Source of the DNA: Savagea sp.
GTDB taxonomy: Bacteria; Bacillota; Bacilli; Bacillales_A; Planococcaceae
Assembly (NCBI GenBank): GCA_030152265.1
Contig: JASLHQ010000224.1
Span: forward strand, 1-37,992
DNA length: 37,992 bases
Direction of reading: 5' to 3'
Made by a program: the position numbers and the translations under genes. Of the stretch, positions 22,826 through 29,791 are shown piece by piece (within the stretch, counting starts at the first letter, position 1; every line of letters begins with the position of its first letter). Under the pieces are notes generated by a model. It searched no databases. It was not told where the DNA came from and saw only the letters and a program-made list of their open reading frames with translations.

Positions 22826-22937
22826 ATTCTATTTCCCCCTTTTATTTCATTTGTAGCGTTTCACTTTACAAAGAAGAAAAGAAGTGCCCATTCCCCAATC
22901 GGCTCTTTTCTATCGATCGTGTTCCCCAACACTATAA

Positions 22938-22951
22938 AGAAAGCGCTTACA
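22938..22951 (-). promoter_or_regulatory. Candidate cre site upstream of the symporter operon
   Basis: Minus-strand TGTAAGCGCTTTCT matches the cre consensus except for the last base. It lies about 115 bases before the small partner gene. A TATAAT at 22978-22983 lies just upstream of it but lacks a good -35, so it may need an activator. Confidence 0.55.
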
Positions 22952-23051
22952 AACAAATGTGAATTCATTAACTCCTCATTATAACTACCCTCCTCTACCT
23001 ATTCTCCAGATCCTTTTCTATCGACACTTCCCTTTATCATGTCTAGACAGT

Positions 23052-23630
23052 TATGAAAGAATACTGGAGCCTATCGCTAACAGCGAAAAAATTCAATCTC
23101 GCACCGCATTTTGAATTTCAAATATATCCTAAAATAATGCAAGAGCTGTTTTTTCTGCTTGAAATAGCAAATACGCTGTTAATATGAGTGAAATATACCT
23201 CACTACTAAAATGTTGTCAAATGCTTTTTTATACTTTTTATTCCATTTCTTTTCCTAAAAAAATATTGATCCACTAAAATAATTCAGACAGTTTTAGACG
23301 TTTTTTATTATTTATATAATCTTTTTAGACATTCTATTTTTTTAATACAATAAACGAATCGCTCCATTTTTTCTTTTTTGCTCGTTTCGTCTAACTGAAA
23401 TATACAACTTTGTTTACTTTCTACAAAAATTAACGGGCCTTTTTACGACTTACACTGTTTTCTTTACATATTTCAATAGACAATTGTCCAACGGATCGTT
23501 TTCACTTCTTTTTTCTTTCATATTAGACAACTATGTATAGAGCGTGCATGAATTTCATATATGATAAGTCGATTTGATATCACATTTATCTTCTATTAAA
23601 CTTTGTAAAATAGGAAAAATAATTTTTAGA
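23052..23630. other. Long AT-rich intergenic region with repeated TAGAC motifs, no gene seen
   Basis: No ORF with a ribosome site is visible. The region has several copies of a TTAGACA/TGTCTAA motif: TTTTAGAC (23292-23299), TTTTTAGACA (23322-23331), GTCTAA (23389-23394), ATAGACA (23476-23482) and TTAGACAA (23523-23530). TGTCTAGACA, a perfect palindrome, stands just before it at 23040-23049. The strands are otherwise rich in T-runs, which can raise chance matches. A transcribed small RNA is possible but I cannot support one. Confidence 0.4.
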
Positions 23631-23635
23631 AAGAT

Positions 23636-23686
23636 AAAAAATCCGTAAATGATGGAGTGTATTCTCTCCATATTTACGGATTTTCA
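23636..23686 (-). terminator. Terminator of the GNAT gene
   Basis: Long hairpin AATCCGTAAAT...GGAG / CTCC...ATTTACGGATT, followed on the minus strand by TTTTTTATC. It lies about 28 bases after the stop codon. Confidence 0.9.
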
Positions 23687-23713
23687 TATCTTTGTATTGA
23701 ATGATCCATACGC

Positions 23714-24301
23714 TTACCCCTCTGTTGCGACTAACATAGGCGCAACTTCCATCGCTTCTGCTGCGATAAATGGAACAACTTGTTCGTTGTAGCGTAAAAA
23801 ATCTTCTTTGTTCACTTGAAGTAGTTGAAATTGTGCATAGTCTTGACGCACTGTTTCGAAATGTGCCCAGCTCGCTGCTGTCGCTTCTGAAACGTAAGGT
23901 AATTTCATCGCTGCGCGTTGTGAGCGAATGTTTTCGTTACGGATGCACATGTACACTGTATCAATAGATGTTGTTGTAAATACTTCATATAAAAATTCGG
24001 ATTTCGCCATTTGGTTTAATCCTTTACCTTGATATTCTTTACCGAGCCAAGTTGCTAAAAAGCCGCTCGTTCCGTGAATATCGAATAAATTAATTGTTCC
24101 TGCTGGTTGCTCATACGCGTCTAAAATGACACGTGAAATGAGCTCGCCACGAAGTTCTGCTTCGATTGTTTCACGATTCACATTTGTGAACTCTTCCAAT
24201 GAATACGCTTTGTGGCGAACGAATGGTAACACTTCAGGATGGCTCATCATTTCGTAAAGGCGCTGTTGTTCGAAATGATTGAGGATACGTTTTTTGAGCA
24301 T
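23714..24301 (-). CDS. GNAT-family N-acetyltransferase under M-box control
   Basis: A 195-residue RimJ/RimL-like GNAT protein. FVRHKAYSLEEF lies in the N-terminal part; FLATWLGKEYQGKGLNQMAK (about residues 83-102) holds the Q/R-x-x-G-x-G/A acetyl-CoA loop in the form YQGKGLN; IRNENIRSQRAAMKL is the family NxxS motif region. It should transfer an acetyl group to an amine; the substrate is unknown. GGGAGG lies 8 bases before the ATG. Upstream there is a hairpin, a 59-codon ORF with a better ribosome site, and a complete M-box riboswitch, so expression is expected to rise when magnesium is low. A GNAT gene in this position is unusual. Confidence 0.85.
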   Translation of the reverse strand: MLKKRILNHFEQQRLYEMMSHPEVLPFVRHKAYSLEEFTNVNRETIEAELRGELISRVILDAYEQPAGTINLFDIHGTSGFLATWLGKEYQGKGLNQMAKSEFLYEVFTTTSIDTVYMCIRNENIRSQRAAMKLPYVSEATAASWAHFETVRQDYAQFQLLQVNKEDFLRYNEQVVPFIAAEAMEVAPMLVATEG

Positions 24302-24413
24302 AATAATAACCTCCCGGTGTGAACAGAGGTACTTCCTCGCTCACACATTGTATTTGATTGTTGTTTGTATGATGGTTGGACCTACTGGCCGGCAGTTCTG
24401 AATTATCCCTCAT
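24234..24413 (-). CDS. Short ORF between M-box and GNAT gene (possible leader peptide)
   Basis: A 59-codon ORF starting MRDNSELPASRSNHHTNNNQ and ending RNDEPS. Its ribosome site AAAGGAGGGG is the strongest in the transcript, 5 bases before the ATG, and it begins about 20 bases after the riboswitch terminator. It overlaps the first 68 bases of the GNAT gene in another frame. The peptide is polar, has no membrane segment and matches no family I know. It may be a regulatory leader ORF, as with mgtL ahead of Salmonella mgtA, or the remnant of a replaced gene. That it is translated is likely; that the peptide matters is open. Confidence 0.5.
   Translation of the reverse strand: MRDNSELPASRSNHHTNNNQIQCVSEEVPLFTPGGYYYAQKTYPQSFRTTAPLRNDEPS
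24318..24347 (-). other. Hairpin immediately upstream of the GNAT ribosome site
   Basis: GTGTGA (24318-24323) pairs with TCACAC (24342-24347), and GAGG (24327-24330) pairs with CCTC (24336-24339). The base of the stem is 2 bases from the GGGAGG ribosome site (24311-24316). A ribosome translating the short ORF would have to melt it. Confidence 0.6.
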
Positions 24414-24435
24414 GTTCACCCCTCCTTTCGAACAA

Positions 24436-24467
24436 CAAAAAACGCACCTCCACAATTGAAGGCACGT
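24436..24467 (-). terminator. M-box-controlled terminator
   Basis: Ten-bp stem ACGTGCCTTC / GGAGGTGCGT with G-T wobbles around AATTGT, followed by TTTTTTG on the minus strand. It follows the M-box aptamer directly. An AATGTCT/AGACATT helix (24477-24493) lies between the two. Confidence 0.85.
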
Positions 24468-24504
24468 CGAATTTAAAATGTCTCATAGACATTTCTCAGA
24501 TCAA

Positions 24505-24658
24505 CCCTCAATCGTTGAGCTTTAGCACTGTATGGCATAGGACGAATCCAGCTACATTAAAAACAACCTTAAATCGATTGTTTTTGCTAACCCATTGGCG
24601 TCTGTAGACGTTTCTGGGTAGCAGCGTATCTCCATACAGGAGCCTCACCTAACGAGGT
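24505..24658 (-). promoter_or_regulatory. M-box (ykoK-type) magnesium riboswitch
   Basis: Read on the minus strand the aptamer contains the near-invariant segments CGTTAGGTGAGGCTCC, TATGGAGATACGCTGCT, GACGCCAATGGGT, TTTTTAATGTAGCTGGAT and CCTATGCCATACAGTGCTAA, in the order of the Bacillus mgtE (ykoK) leader. The closing helix pairs CCTCGTT with AACGATTGAGG. High Mg2+ folds the aptamer and favours the terminator at 24436-24467. No Mg2+ transporter gene follows in this window. Confidence 0.96.
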
Positions 24659-24678
24659 TTGTATTTTATGTTGTTAGC

Positions 24679-24707
24679 GGCATAAGACCGTTATTTGTCT
24701 ATGCCCG
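24679..24707 (-). other. Hairpin 5' of the M-box aptamer
   Basis: GGCATAGAC pairs with GTCTTATGCC (one bulge) on the minus strand. It belongs to the leader ahead of the aptamer. On the plus strand a weak T-run follows, so a terminator facing away from the riboswitch is an alternative, but no plus-strand gene ends here. Confidence 0.4.
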
Positions 24708-24751
24708 ATTTTGTATTTTTTAAACTTATTTCGTTCGCTTGGAACAATATA

Positions 24752-24780
24752 AATTTACATCGATTCCGCCATTTCAACAA
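24752..24780 (-). promoter_or_regulatory. Candidate promoter of the M-box transcript
   Basis: Minus-strand TTGTTG (24775-24780), a 17-base spacer, TAAATT (24752-24757). Both hexamers are imperfect; position about 45 bases before the upstream hairpin is suitable. Confidence 0.4.
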
Positions 24781-24970
24781 TGCACTTTAGTCCTATTTTA
24801 TATAGTTATTTATACTTATTTTATTCTTTTTGTATTGACAGATAATTCTGATTGTTAATTGTATGTAAATTCTGACCTTATCGATTCAAAATGAACTGAC
24901 TCTAGTCGTTTTTTCTGTTAAGATGTATAATTTGTTCATTTCATTCTAACGAGAAAGAAGTGTATATAAT

Positions 24971-25801
24971 ATGAAGAAAACTTTAACAATTGCTGGTTCA
25001 GATACGTCAGGCGGCGCTGGAATTCAAGCGGATTTGAAAACATTCCAAGAACATGGAACTTACGGTATGACTGCGCTCACTGTCGTCGTAACGATGGATC
25101 CAGACCAATATTGGGCACACGGTGTCTACTCATTGCCGACGGATGTATTACAAGCTCAAATTAAAACAGCGCTCTCTACAGGAATCGATGCGATGAAAAC
25201 TGGGATGTTAGCGACAGAAGAAGTTATCCAAATTGCGGGAGATGCAATTCAACAATCTGGAACTTCGAAAGTCGTCATCGATCCTGTCATGGTATGTAAA
25301 GGGGAAGATGAAGTGCTCAACCCTGGAAATACCGACGCGATGATTCAATACTTACTCCCACATGCGATGGTTACGACACCGAACTTATTTGAGGCGGGAC
25401 AACTAGCGGGCATGAAAACACCAAAAACAGTTGAAGAAATGAAAGAAGCGGCAAAACGCATTCATGCACATGGACCTCAAACTGTCGTCATTAAAGGAGG
25501 TCGTTCACTCCCTACTGAAAAAGCGACAGATTTATTTTATGATGGTGAGGCATTTTACGTATTAGAAAGCGACGTCATCGACTCTCATTACAATCACGGG
25601 GCAGGATGTACATTCGCAGCAGCGATTACCGCAAACTTAGCGAACGGGCTCGCTGTTCAAGAAGCGGTCGTTCAAGCGAAAGCATTCGTCGCAGCAGCTA
25701 TTCAAAACGGTTGGAAATTAAATGAATATGTCGGACCTGTCATGCACGGTGCAGCTCGTCATCACGCGCTTCCTGAAGTGACGATTCGTCCGATCGACTA
25801 A
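24971..25801 (+). CDS. pdxK: Pyridoxine/HMP kinase (PdxK/ThiD family)
   Basis: A 276-residue ribokinase-fold kinase. The start MKKTLTIAGSDTSGGAGIQAD, then TYGMTALTVVVTMDPD, VVIDPVMVCKGEDEVL, VTTPNLFEAGQLAGM and the ATP/anion-hole motif HYNHGAGCTFAAAITA match the Bacillus PdxK branch of the ThiD family, which phosphorylates pyridoxine, pyridoxal and pyridoxamine and can act on hydroxymethylpyrimidine. The MDPD wording (VVVTMDPD rather than TQNT) favours PdxK over dedicated ThiD. A weak ribosome site (GAAAGAAG) precedes the ATG. A TATAAT at 24926-24931 lies 40 bases upstream. It is monocistronic and closed by a strong terminator. Confidence 0.9.
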   Translation: MKKTLTIAGSDTSGGAGIQADLKTFQEHGTYGMTALTVVVTMDPDQYWAHGVYSLPTDVLQAQIKTALSTGIDAMKTGMLATEEVIQIAGDAIQQSGTSKVVIDPVMVCKGEDEVLNPGNTDAMIQYLLPHAMVTTPNLFEAGQLAGMKTPKTVEEMKEAAKRIHAHGPQTVVIKGGRSLPTEKATDLFYDGEAFYVLESDVIDSHYNHGAGCTFAAAITANLANGLAVQEAVVQAKAFVAAAIQNGWKLNEYVGPVMHGAARHHALPEVTIRPID

Positions 25802-25805
25802 CATT

Positions 25806-25846
25806 AAGTGCGCACGCTCAACGATTCATTGAGTTTGCGCACTTTT
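25806..25846 (+). terminator. Terminator of pdxK
   Basis: Arms AAGTGCGCA and TGCGCACTT with an inner CTCAA/TTGAG helix, then TTTT. It begins 5 bases after the stop. Confidence 0.88.
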
Positions 25847-25903
25847 ATCATTTTATTATGTGAAAATTCGTTATAATGGAAACAGAAAGCGAGGAGAAAC
25901 ATT

Positions 25904-26677
25904 TTGTTAGAAGATTTAAATCTCACCATTTTACTCATTTTAATTGTTTTCGGATTTTTAGCAGCATTCGTTGACTCAGTCGTCGGCGGAGGAGGACTCA
26001 TTACATTACCTGCTCTTTTATTTACAGGCATTTCGCCAACTGCGGCACTTGCGACGAATAAATTAGCAAGTTCCATCGGTTCATTTACGAGCAGTTTCAT
26101 GTTTTTACGCTCTGGTCATCTCGACGTGAAGTCATTGATGAAATTGTTTCCTCTCTCTTTCTTCGGTGCCATGCTCGGTGCTTACACCGTTTCTTTTTTC
26201 GATCCGAACGTCTTAAAACCGCTCATGCTCATTATGCTCGCAATTATCGCGGTATACACACTCATGAAAAAAGATTGGGGTAGCGTCACTCAAATGAAAC
26301 ACTTTTCGACAAGCACTGCCCTCTTATTCGCTGGAATTATTGCATTTATCGGATTTTATGATGGATTTTTAGGGCCTGGTACAGGTTCGTTCCTCATGTT
26401 TGCATTATTGTGGCGCGGCTTTGACTTTTTACAAGCAGCGGGCAATGCGAAAGTGCTGAATTTTGGGAGTAACTTCGCAGCACTCCTCATGTTTATGATG
26501 CTCGGGGAAGTGTTGTTCGTTTACGGCCTCATTATGGGAGCTGCACAAATCGTCGGTTCCATCGTCGGTTCACGCTTTGCGATGAAACGCGGGAGCGGTT
26601 ACGTCCGAATTTTATTTATCGTTGTCACTGTTTCTTTACTCGCAAAACAATCGTGGGACTATATTTCCTCATTATGA
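25904..26677 (+). CDS. TauE/SafE-family membrane transporter (YfcA-like)
   Basis: A 257-residue TSUP protein with about 7-8 membrane segments. The first repeat has FVDSVVGGGGLITLPALLFTGISP near residue 22, the second YDGFLGPGTGSFLMFALLW near residue 157, with the family TNKLASSIGSF motif near residue 52. It is the YfcA-type subgroup, distinct from the YunE-type copy 15 kb away. Substrate is unknown; sulfite, sulfonates or other small anions are possible. The start is TTG at 25904 behind GAGGAG. A TATAAT at 25872-25877 may be its promoter. No terminator is seen between it and the Na/Pi gene; the PhoP box there overlaps its stop codon. Confidence 0.87.
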   Translation: MLEDLNLTILLILIVFGFLAAFVDSVVGGGGLITLPALLFTGISPTAALATNKLASSIGSFTSSFMFLRSGHLDVKSLMKLFPLSFFGAMLGAYTVSFFDPNVLKPLMLIMLAIIAVYTLMKKDWGSVTQMKHFSTSTALLFAGIIAFIGFYDGFLGPGTGSFLMFALLWRGFDFLQAAGNAKVLNFGSNFAALLMFMMLGEVLFVYGLIMGAAQIVGSIVGSRFAMKRGSGYVRILFIVVTVSLLAKQSWDYISSL

Positions 26678-26711
26678 AGACTTTGTAACGGTTATGTAAA
26701 GTTGTTGTAAC
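26673..26711 (-). promoter_or_regulatory. PhoP box (four 11-bp-spaced repeats) upstream of the Na/Pi cotransporter
   Basis: On the minus strand GTTACA, TTTACA, GTTACA and TTCATA occur with exactly 5 bases between each (plus-strand starts 26706, 26695, 26684, 26673). The Bacillus PhoP repeat is TT(A/C/T)A(C/T)A; two repeats match it and two differ only by a leading G. Four such repeats form the usual PhoP dimer array. It points to induction of the transporter in phosphate limitation. Confidence 0.7.
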
Positions 26712-26780
26712 GCCTCTTCCCTTTTCTATTCCGCCCTCTATACTAAATGTATCTTTAGAGTTGAGGAGTGAATTCGTATC

Positions 26781-28415
26781 GTGGAAGTCGAGTGGCAAGG
26801 GATTATTTTTCAATTTTTAGGTGGGCTCGGTATTTTTTTATTCGCCATTCAGTTTATGGGGGATGCGCTTCAAAAAGCAGCGGGTGACCGGTTACGAAGC
26901 ATTTTAGATAAGTTTACGACGAATCCGTTTATGGGTGTGCTCGTCGGAATTATCGTCACCGTGCTCATTCAATCGAGTTCAGGAACGACCGTCATTACGG
27001 TCGGACTCGTTAGCGCTGGATTTATGACATTACGTCAAGCGATCGGCGTCATTATGGGCGCGAATATCGGAACGACGGTCACCGCATTCATCATCGGCTT
27101 AGATGTCGGCGCCTACGCCCTTCCGATTATGGCTGTCGGATCGTTTCTCATTTTTTTCTTTAAAAAAGATAAAGTGAAAAACTTCGGGGAAGTGATGTTC
27201 GGATTCGGTGGACTCTTTTTAGGACTCGAAATGATGAGTAGCGGGATGAAACCGTTACGCTCACTCGACGCCTTTGCAGAGTTTACATTATCGATGAGTG
27301 ATAATCCCATTCTCGGTGTCATCGCCGGTACAATCTTTACATTGATCGTCCAAAGTTCTAGTGCGACTGTCGGTATATTACAAGGATTGTATGCGGAAGG
27401 TCTCGTCGATTTACAAGCAGCCTTACCGATTTTATTCGGAGACAATATCGGAACGACGATTACCGCAATCTTAGCCGCACTAGGAGCTTCTGTTACTGCG
27501 CGTCGTGCTGCAGCGGTACACGTACTGTTTAACTTATTCGGGACCGTCATCTTTTTAATTTTACTCGTGCCTTTTACGATGTATGTCGAATGGTTGGCAT
27601 CAATACTCGCACTGGAAGAAAAAATGCAAATCGCATTCGCTCACGGTTCATTTAACGTCGCGAATACGATCATTCAATTTCCGTTAATCGGCGTTTGGGC
27701 AATGGTCGTCACGAAATTAATTCCTGGAAAAGATGTGACGATTGAGTATCAGCCGAAACATTTAGATCCTTTATTCATTCAAGAATCTCCTGCTGTTGCG
27801 ATTGGGCAAGCAAAAGCAGAAGTTGTGCGCACAGGAGAATTCGCAGTTCAAGGGATGCAAGAAGCTCTTTTATACGTCCAAACGGGCGAGGAGTCGCACG
27901 CTGAACTCGCGAAGCAATTAGAAGACGCCATCAACCATTTGGATCGTAAAATTACGTCCTACCTCGTTGAAATTTCAACGATGCGCATTTCAGAGAGCGA
28001 CTCCCATAAACACGCATTATTACTGGATAGTATCCGGGATATCGAACGAATCGGTGACCATTGTGACAATATTGTCGGCTTAACGAAAAGTTTGCACAAT
28101 ACAAATAAAAATGGAATTACTGACGAAGCGATGGCTGAAATGGAAAAGATGTTCTCTTTAACAATTGAAACGATTACGAAAGCGATTGAAGCTCTTCAAA
28201 CGAATAATTTAGAACTTGCACGTCAAGTTGTCGAACAAGAAGTGACTATCGACCAAATGGAATACCGTTACCGAAAAACACATATCGATCGATTGCGTGA
28301 AGGTTCTTGTACGTTGGAAGCTGGTATGGTGTACGTCGATATTTTATCGAACTTAGAACGTAGTGGAGACCATGCAGTAAACTTGGCAGAAGTCGTACTC
28401 GGAAAGCGTTTATAA
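26781..28415 (+). CDS. Na/Pi cotransporter family protein with C-terminal PhoU domain
   Basis: A 544-residue protein. Residues 1-310 hold two inverted Na/Pi-cotransporter repeats, each with the signature QSSS: VTVLIQSSSGTTVITVG near residue 60 and TLIVQSSSATVGILQG near residue 190, each followed by an MGANIGTT or FGDNIGTT loop. Residues about 345-540 form a cytoplasmic helical PhoU-like domain (DSIRDIERIGDHCDNI, SNLERSGDHAVNLAE). It most likely carries phosphate with sodium; some members act mainly in export or phosphate sensing. It starts at GTG 26781; GAGGAG is 12 bases away, somewhat far, and no better start is visible. A PhoP box lies upstream and a TATACT at 26739-26744 may be the -10. 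Confidence 0.9.
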   Translation: MEVEWQGIIFQFLGGLGIFLFAIQFMGDALQKAAGDRLRSILDKFTTNPFMGVLVGIIVTVLIQSSSGTTVITVGLVSAGFMTLRQAIGVIMGANIGTTVTAFIIGLDVGAYALPIMAVGSFLIFFFKKDKVKNFGEVMFGFGGLFLGLEMMSSGMKPLRSLDAFAEFTLSMSDNPILGVIAGTIFTLIVQSSSATVGILQGLYAEGLVDLQAALPILFGDNIGTTITAILAALGASVTARRAAAVHVLFNLFGTVIFLILLVPFTMYVEWLASILALEEKMQIAFAHGSFNVANTIIQFPLIGVWAMVVTKLIPGKDVTIEYQPKHLDPLFIQESPAVAIGQAKAEVVRTGEFAVQGMQEALLYVQTGEESHAELAKQLEDAINHLDRKITSYLVEISTMRISESDSHKHALLLDSIRDIERIGDHCDNIVGLTKSLHNTNKNGITDEAMAEMEKMFSLTIETITKAIEALQTNNLELARQVVEQEVTIDQMEYRYRKTHIDRLREGSCTLEAGMVYVDILSNLERSGDHAVNLAEVVLGKRL

Positions 28416-28457
28416 TAAAAAAGAAGGTTTGCATTTTATCATGCAAACCTTCTTTTT
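28416..28457. terminator. Bidirectional terminator between Na/Pi gene and the next gene
   Basis: Perfect 14-bp arms AAGAAGGTTTGCAT and ATGCAAACCTTCTT around 6 bases, flanked by A- and T-runs. It serves the convergent genes ending at 28415 and 28467. Confidence 0.93.
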
Positions 28458-28466
28458 CTCCTTTAT

Positions 28467-29309
28467 TTATTGTTGAAGTAATGAACCGTTCGCAGCTGGA
28501 ATCGTTTCACGGTCTAATACATTTAAATGACAGTAATAGTCGAAAAAGGCCTCTAAACGTTCTTGTTCTTCGGCATCTTGACGTAATTTTAAAACGTCTC
28601 GCAAAATTTGGGCACCCCAAATATTATCAAAATAACGATAGCGTCCTGAATTCCACGCCATTCGTTTTGGTGAACGTGGATTCATGTAGTAATTCCAAAA
28701 CAACATTTGTTCAGACTCTTCTTCTGTTAATTCAATTTTAAACAGTTCATGAGATGGAATGAAACCATCTTCGTTGGAACTTCCGATAAATGTTTCACTC
28801 ACCATAAACATGCCGACAATTTTGCGGTCAGCTTCTTGTTCTTTCGCATCGCGTTTCGTTAAGACAGCCATGCTGTTCGGACGTAAACGAGCTGCGCGAT
28901 TCGGCTCTCCTTTTTTCTTACCACTTTGTACTGTTCCTGTGAAAACGGTCCAATTTTCAAAAATATTTTCATCGTCTTCTTCATTCAACCAGAAAACAAT
29001 TTGAGAACTTTCATGTACATTCTCATTTTTTAAACGAGCGCGTAATTGTTGTTGAATCATTTTTTGTTCAAATTCTTTTTCACGCTTTTTCTCTAATTTA
29101 GCTTCTTCCGCTCTCATTTTCTTTAAAGTCTCTTCTAAACGTTCTGATAAATCACGATCTTGCAACATGATAAATAATTTGAAAGCATCCGGATATACGA
29201 ATTTTTTAACATCCTCATCAAAGTTTACGGTAATGGTCTTTTCATCTTGTTCAACAATTTGTCCTTCACCAAAAACTTTATGCGTCACTGTTTCATCAAT
29301 TAAATTCAC
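28467..29309 (-). CDS. Unassigned cytoplasmic protein with Tudor-like N-terminus and coiled coil
   Basis: A 280-residue protein with no signal peptide or membrane segment. Residues 1-48 (VTHKVFGEGQIVEQ, then KTITVNFDEDVKKFVYPDAF) look like the small beta-barrel seen at the ends of helicases and in CarD/Tudor-like domains, which binds nucleic acid or RNA polymerase. Residues about 50-100 are a charged coiled coil. Residues about 105-270 (WTVFTGTVQSGKKKG, RAARLRPNSMAVLTKR, IVGMFMVSETFIG, FWNYYMNP) resemble a PUA/EVE-type fold, a weak impression. I cannot assign a function. GTG start behind GGGAGAG. A leader with its own terminator precedes it. Confidence 0.75.
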   Translation of the reverse strand: MNLIDETVTHKVFGEGQIVEQDEKTITVNFDEDVKKFVYPDAFKLFIMLQDRDLSERLEETLKKMRAEEAKLEKKREKEFEQKMIQQQLRARLKNENVHESSQIVFWLNEEDDENIFENWTVFTGTVQSGKKKGEPNRAARLRPNSMAVLTKRDAKEQEADRKIVGMFMVSETFIGSSNEDGFIPSHELFKIELTEEESEQMLFWNYYMNPRSPKRMAWNSGRYRYFDNIWGAQILRDVLKLRQDAEEQERLEAFFDYYCHLNVLDRETIPAANGSLLQQ

Positions 29310-29398
29310 AATTCCACTCTCCCTTTATCATTTTGTGTCATCGTTCTCCTTCAAAATCGCATGTCGAGAACGTTCCACGCTCATCTCTTTATACATAT

Positions 29399-29442
29399 AA
29401 AAAATCGCACACAAATTCTCGAGAAAAGAAATTGAGCACGAT
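29399..29442 (-). terminator. Leader terminator upstream of the unassigned gene (possible attenuator)
   Basis: On the minus strand ATCGTGCTCAATTTCT pairs with AGAATTTGTGTGCGAT (14 of 16 positions, two wobbles) around TTTCTCG, followed by TTTTTTA. It lies about 20 bases after the predicted start point and 90 bases before the gene. Confidence 0.65.
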
Positions 29443-29470
29443 CTTTTAATCCTGTAGTCTCTGTCTATTT

Positions 29471-29499
29471 ATCGTAACATATATGTAACAAAAAATCAA
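29471..29499 (-). promoter_or_regulatory. Promoter of the unassigned gene at 28467-29309
   Basis: Minus-strand TTGATT (29494-29499), a 17-base spacer, TACGAT (29471-29476). It gives a leader of about 155 bases containing the hairpin at 29399-29442. Confidence 0.55.
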
Positions 29500-29508
29500 G
29501 TTCATTCA

Positions 29509-29538
29509 TTGACTATCACTTATCACATATAGTATAAT
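29509..29538 (+). promoter_or_regulatory. Strong sigma-A promoter, 250 bases upstream of the YwaF-like gene
   Basis: TTGACT, an 18-base spacer, then a perfect TATAAT. The nearest plus-strand gene starts at 29792, so the transcript has a long leader or is a separate small RNA. Confidence 0.65.
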
Positions 29539-29544
29539 TAATTA

Positions 29545-29780
29545 TTTTTGATTTCATAAAGGTAATTTCTTCTCGTATATGTCGTTCATTTTCATTCATT
29601 TTTTATGAAAAATAAGTCGTTTAATCAAGTAGATTTCGACTTTGTCCCATGTACTTATCCAATCACTTATGCAAACTTTTTGTAAGTACATACCTTCCTT
29701 AAGCTTTCCTTAATTTATTGTATTTTTAAGAACTTTTTCATTCGTTCGTCGTATAGTACGTACATACTTTTTAAATGGGA
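29545..29780 (+). other. Structured leader or small-RNA region before the YwaF-like gene
   Basis: Two hairpins are visible: AAGTCG/CGACTT with an inner AATC/GATT (29614-29642), and TGTACTTA/TAAGTACA (29650-29690). A second weak promoter (TATAGT near 29753) lies closer to the gene. The region matches no riboswitch class I recognise. No ORF longer than about 9 codons has a ribosome site here. Confidence 0.4.
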
Positions 29781-29791
29781 GGGACGCACCT

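Noticed and set aside
22861..22880. TGGGCACTT stretch (minus strand near 22885) as a sigma-54 -24 element for the symporter operon
   Set aside because: No -12 TTGC at the required distance.
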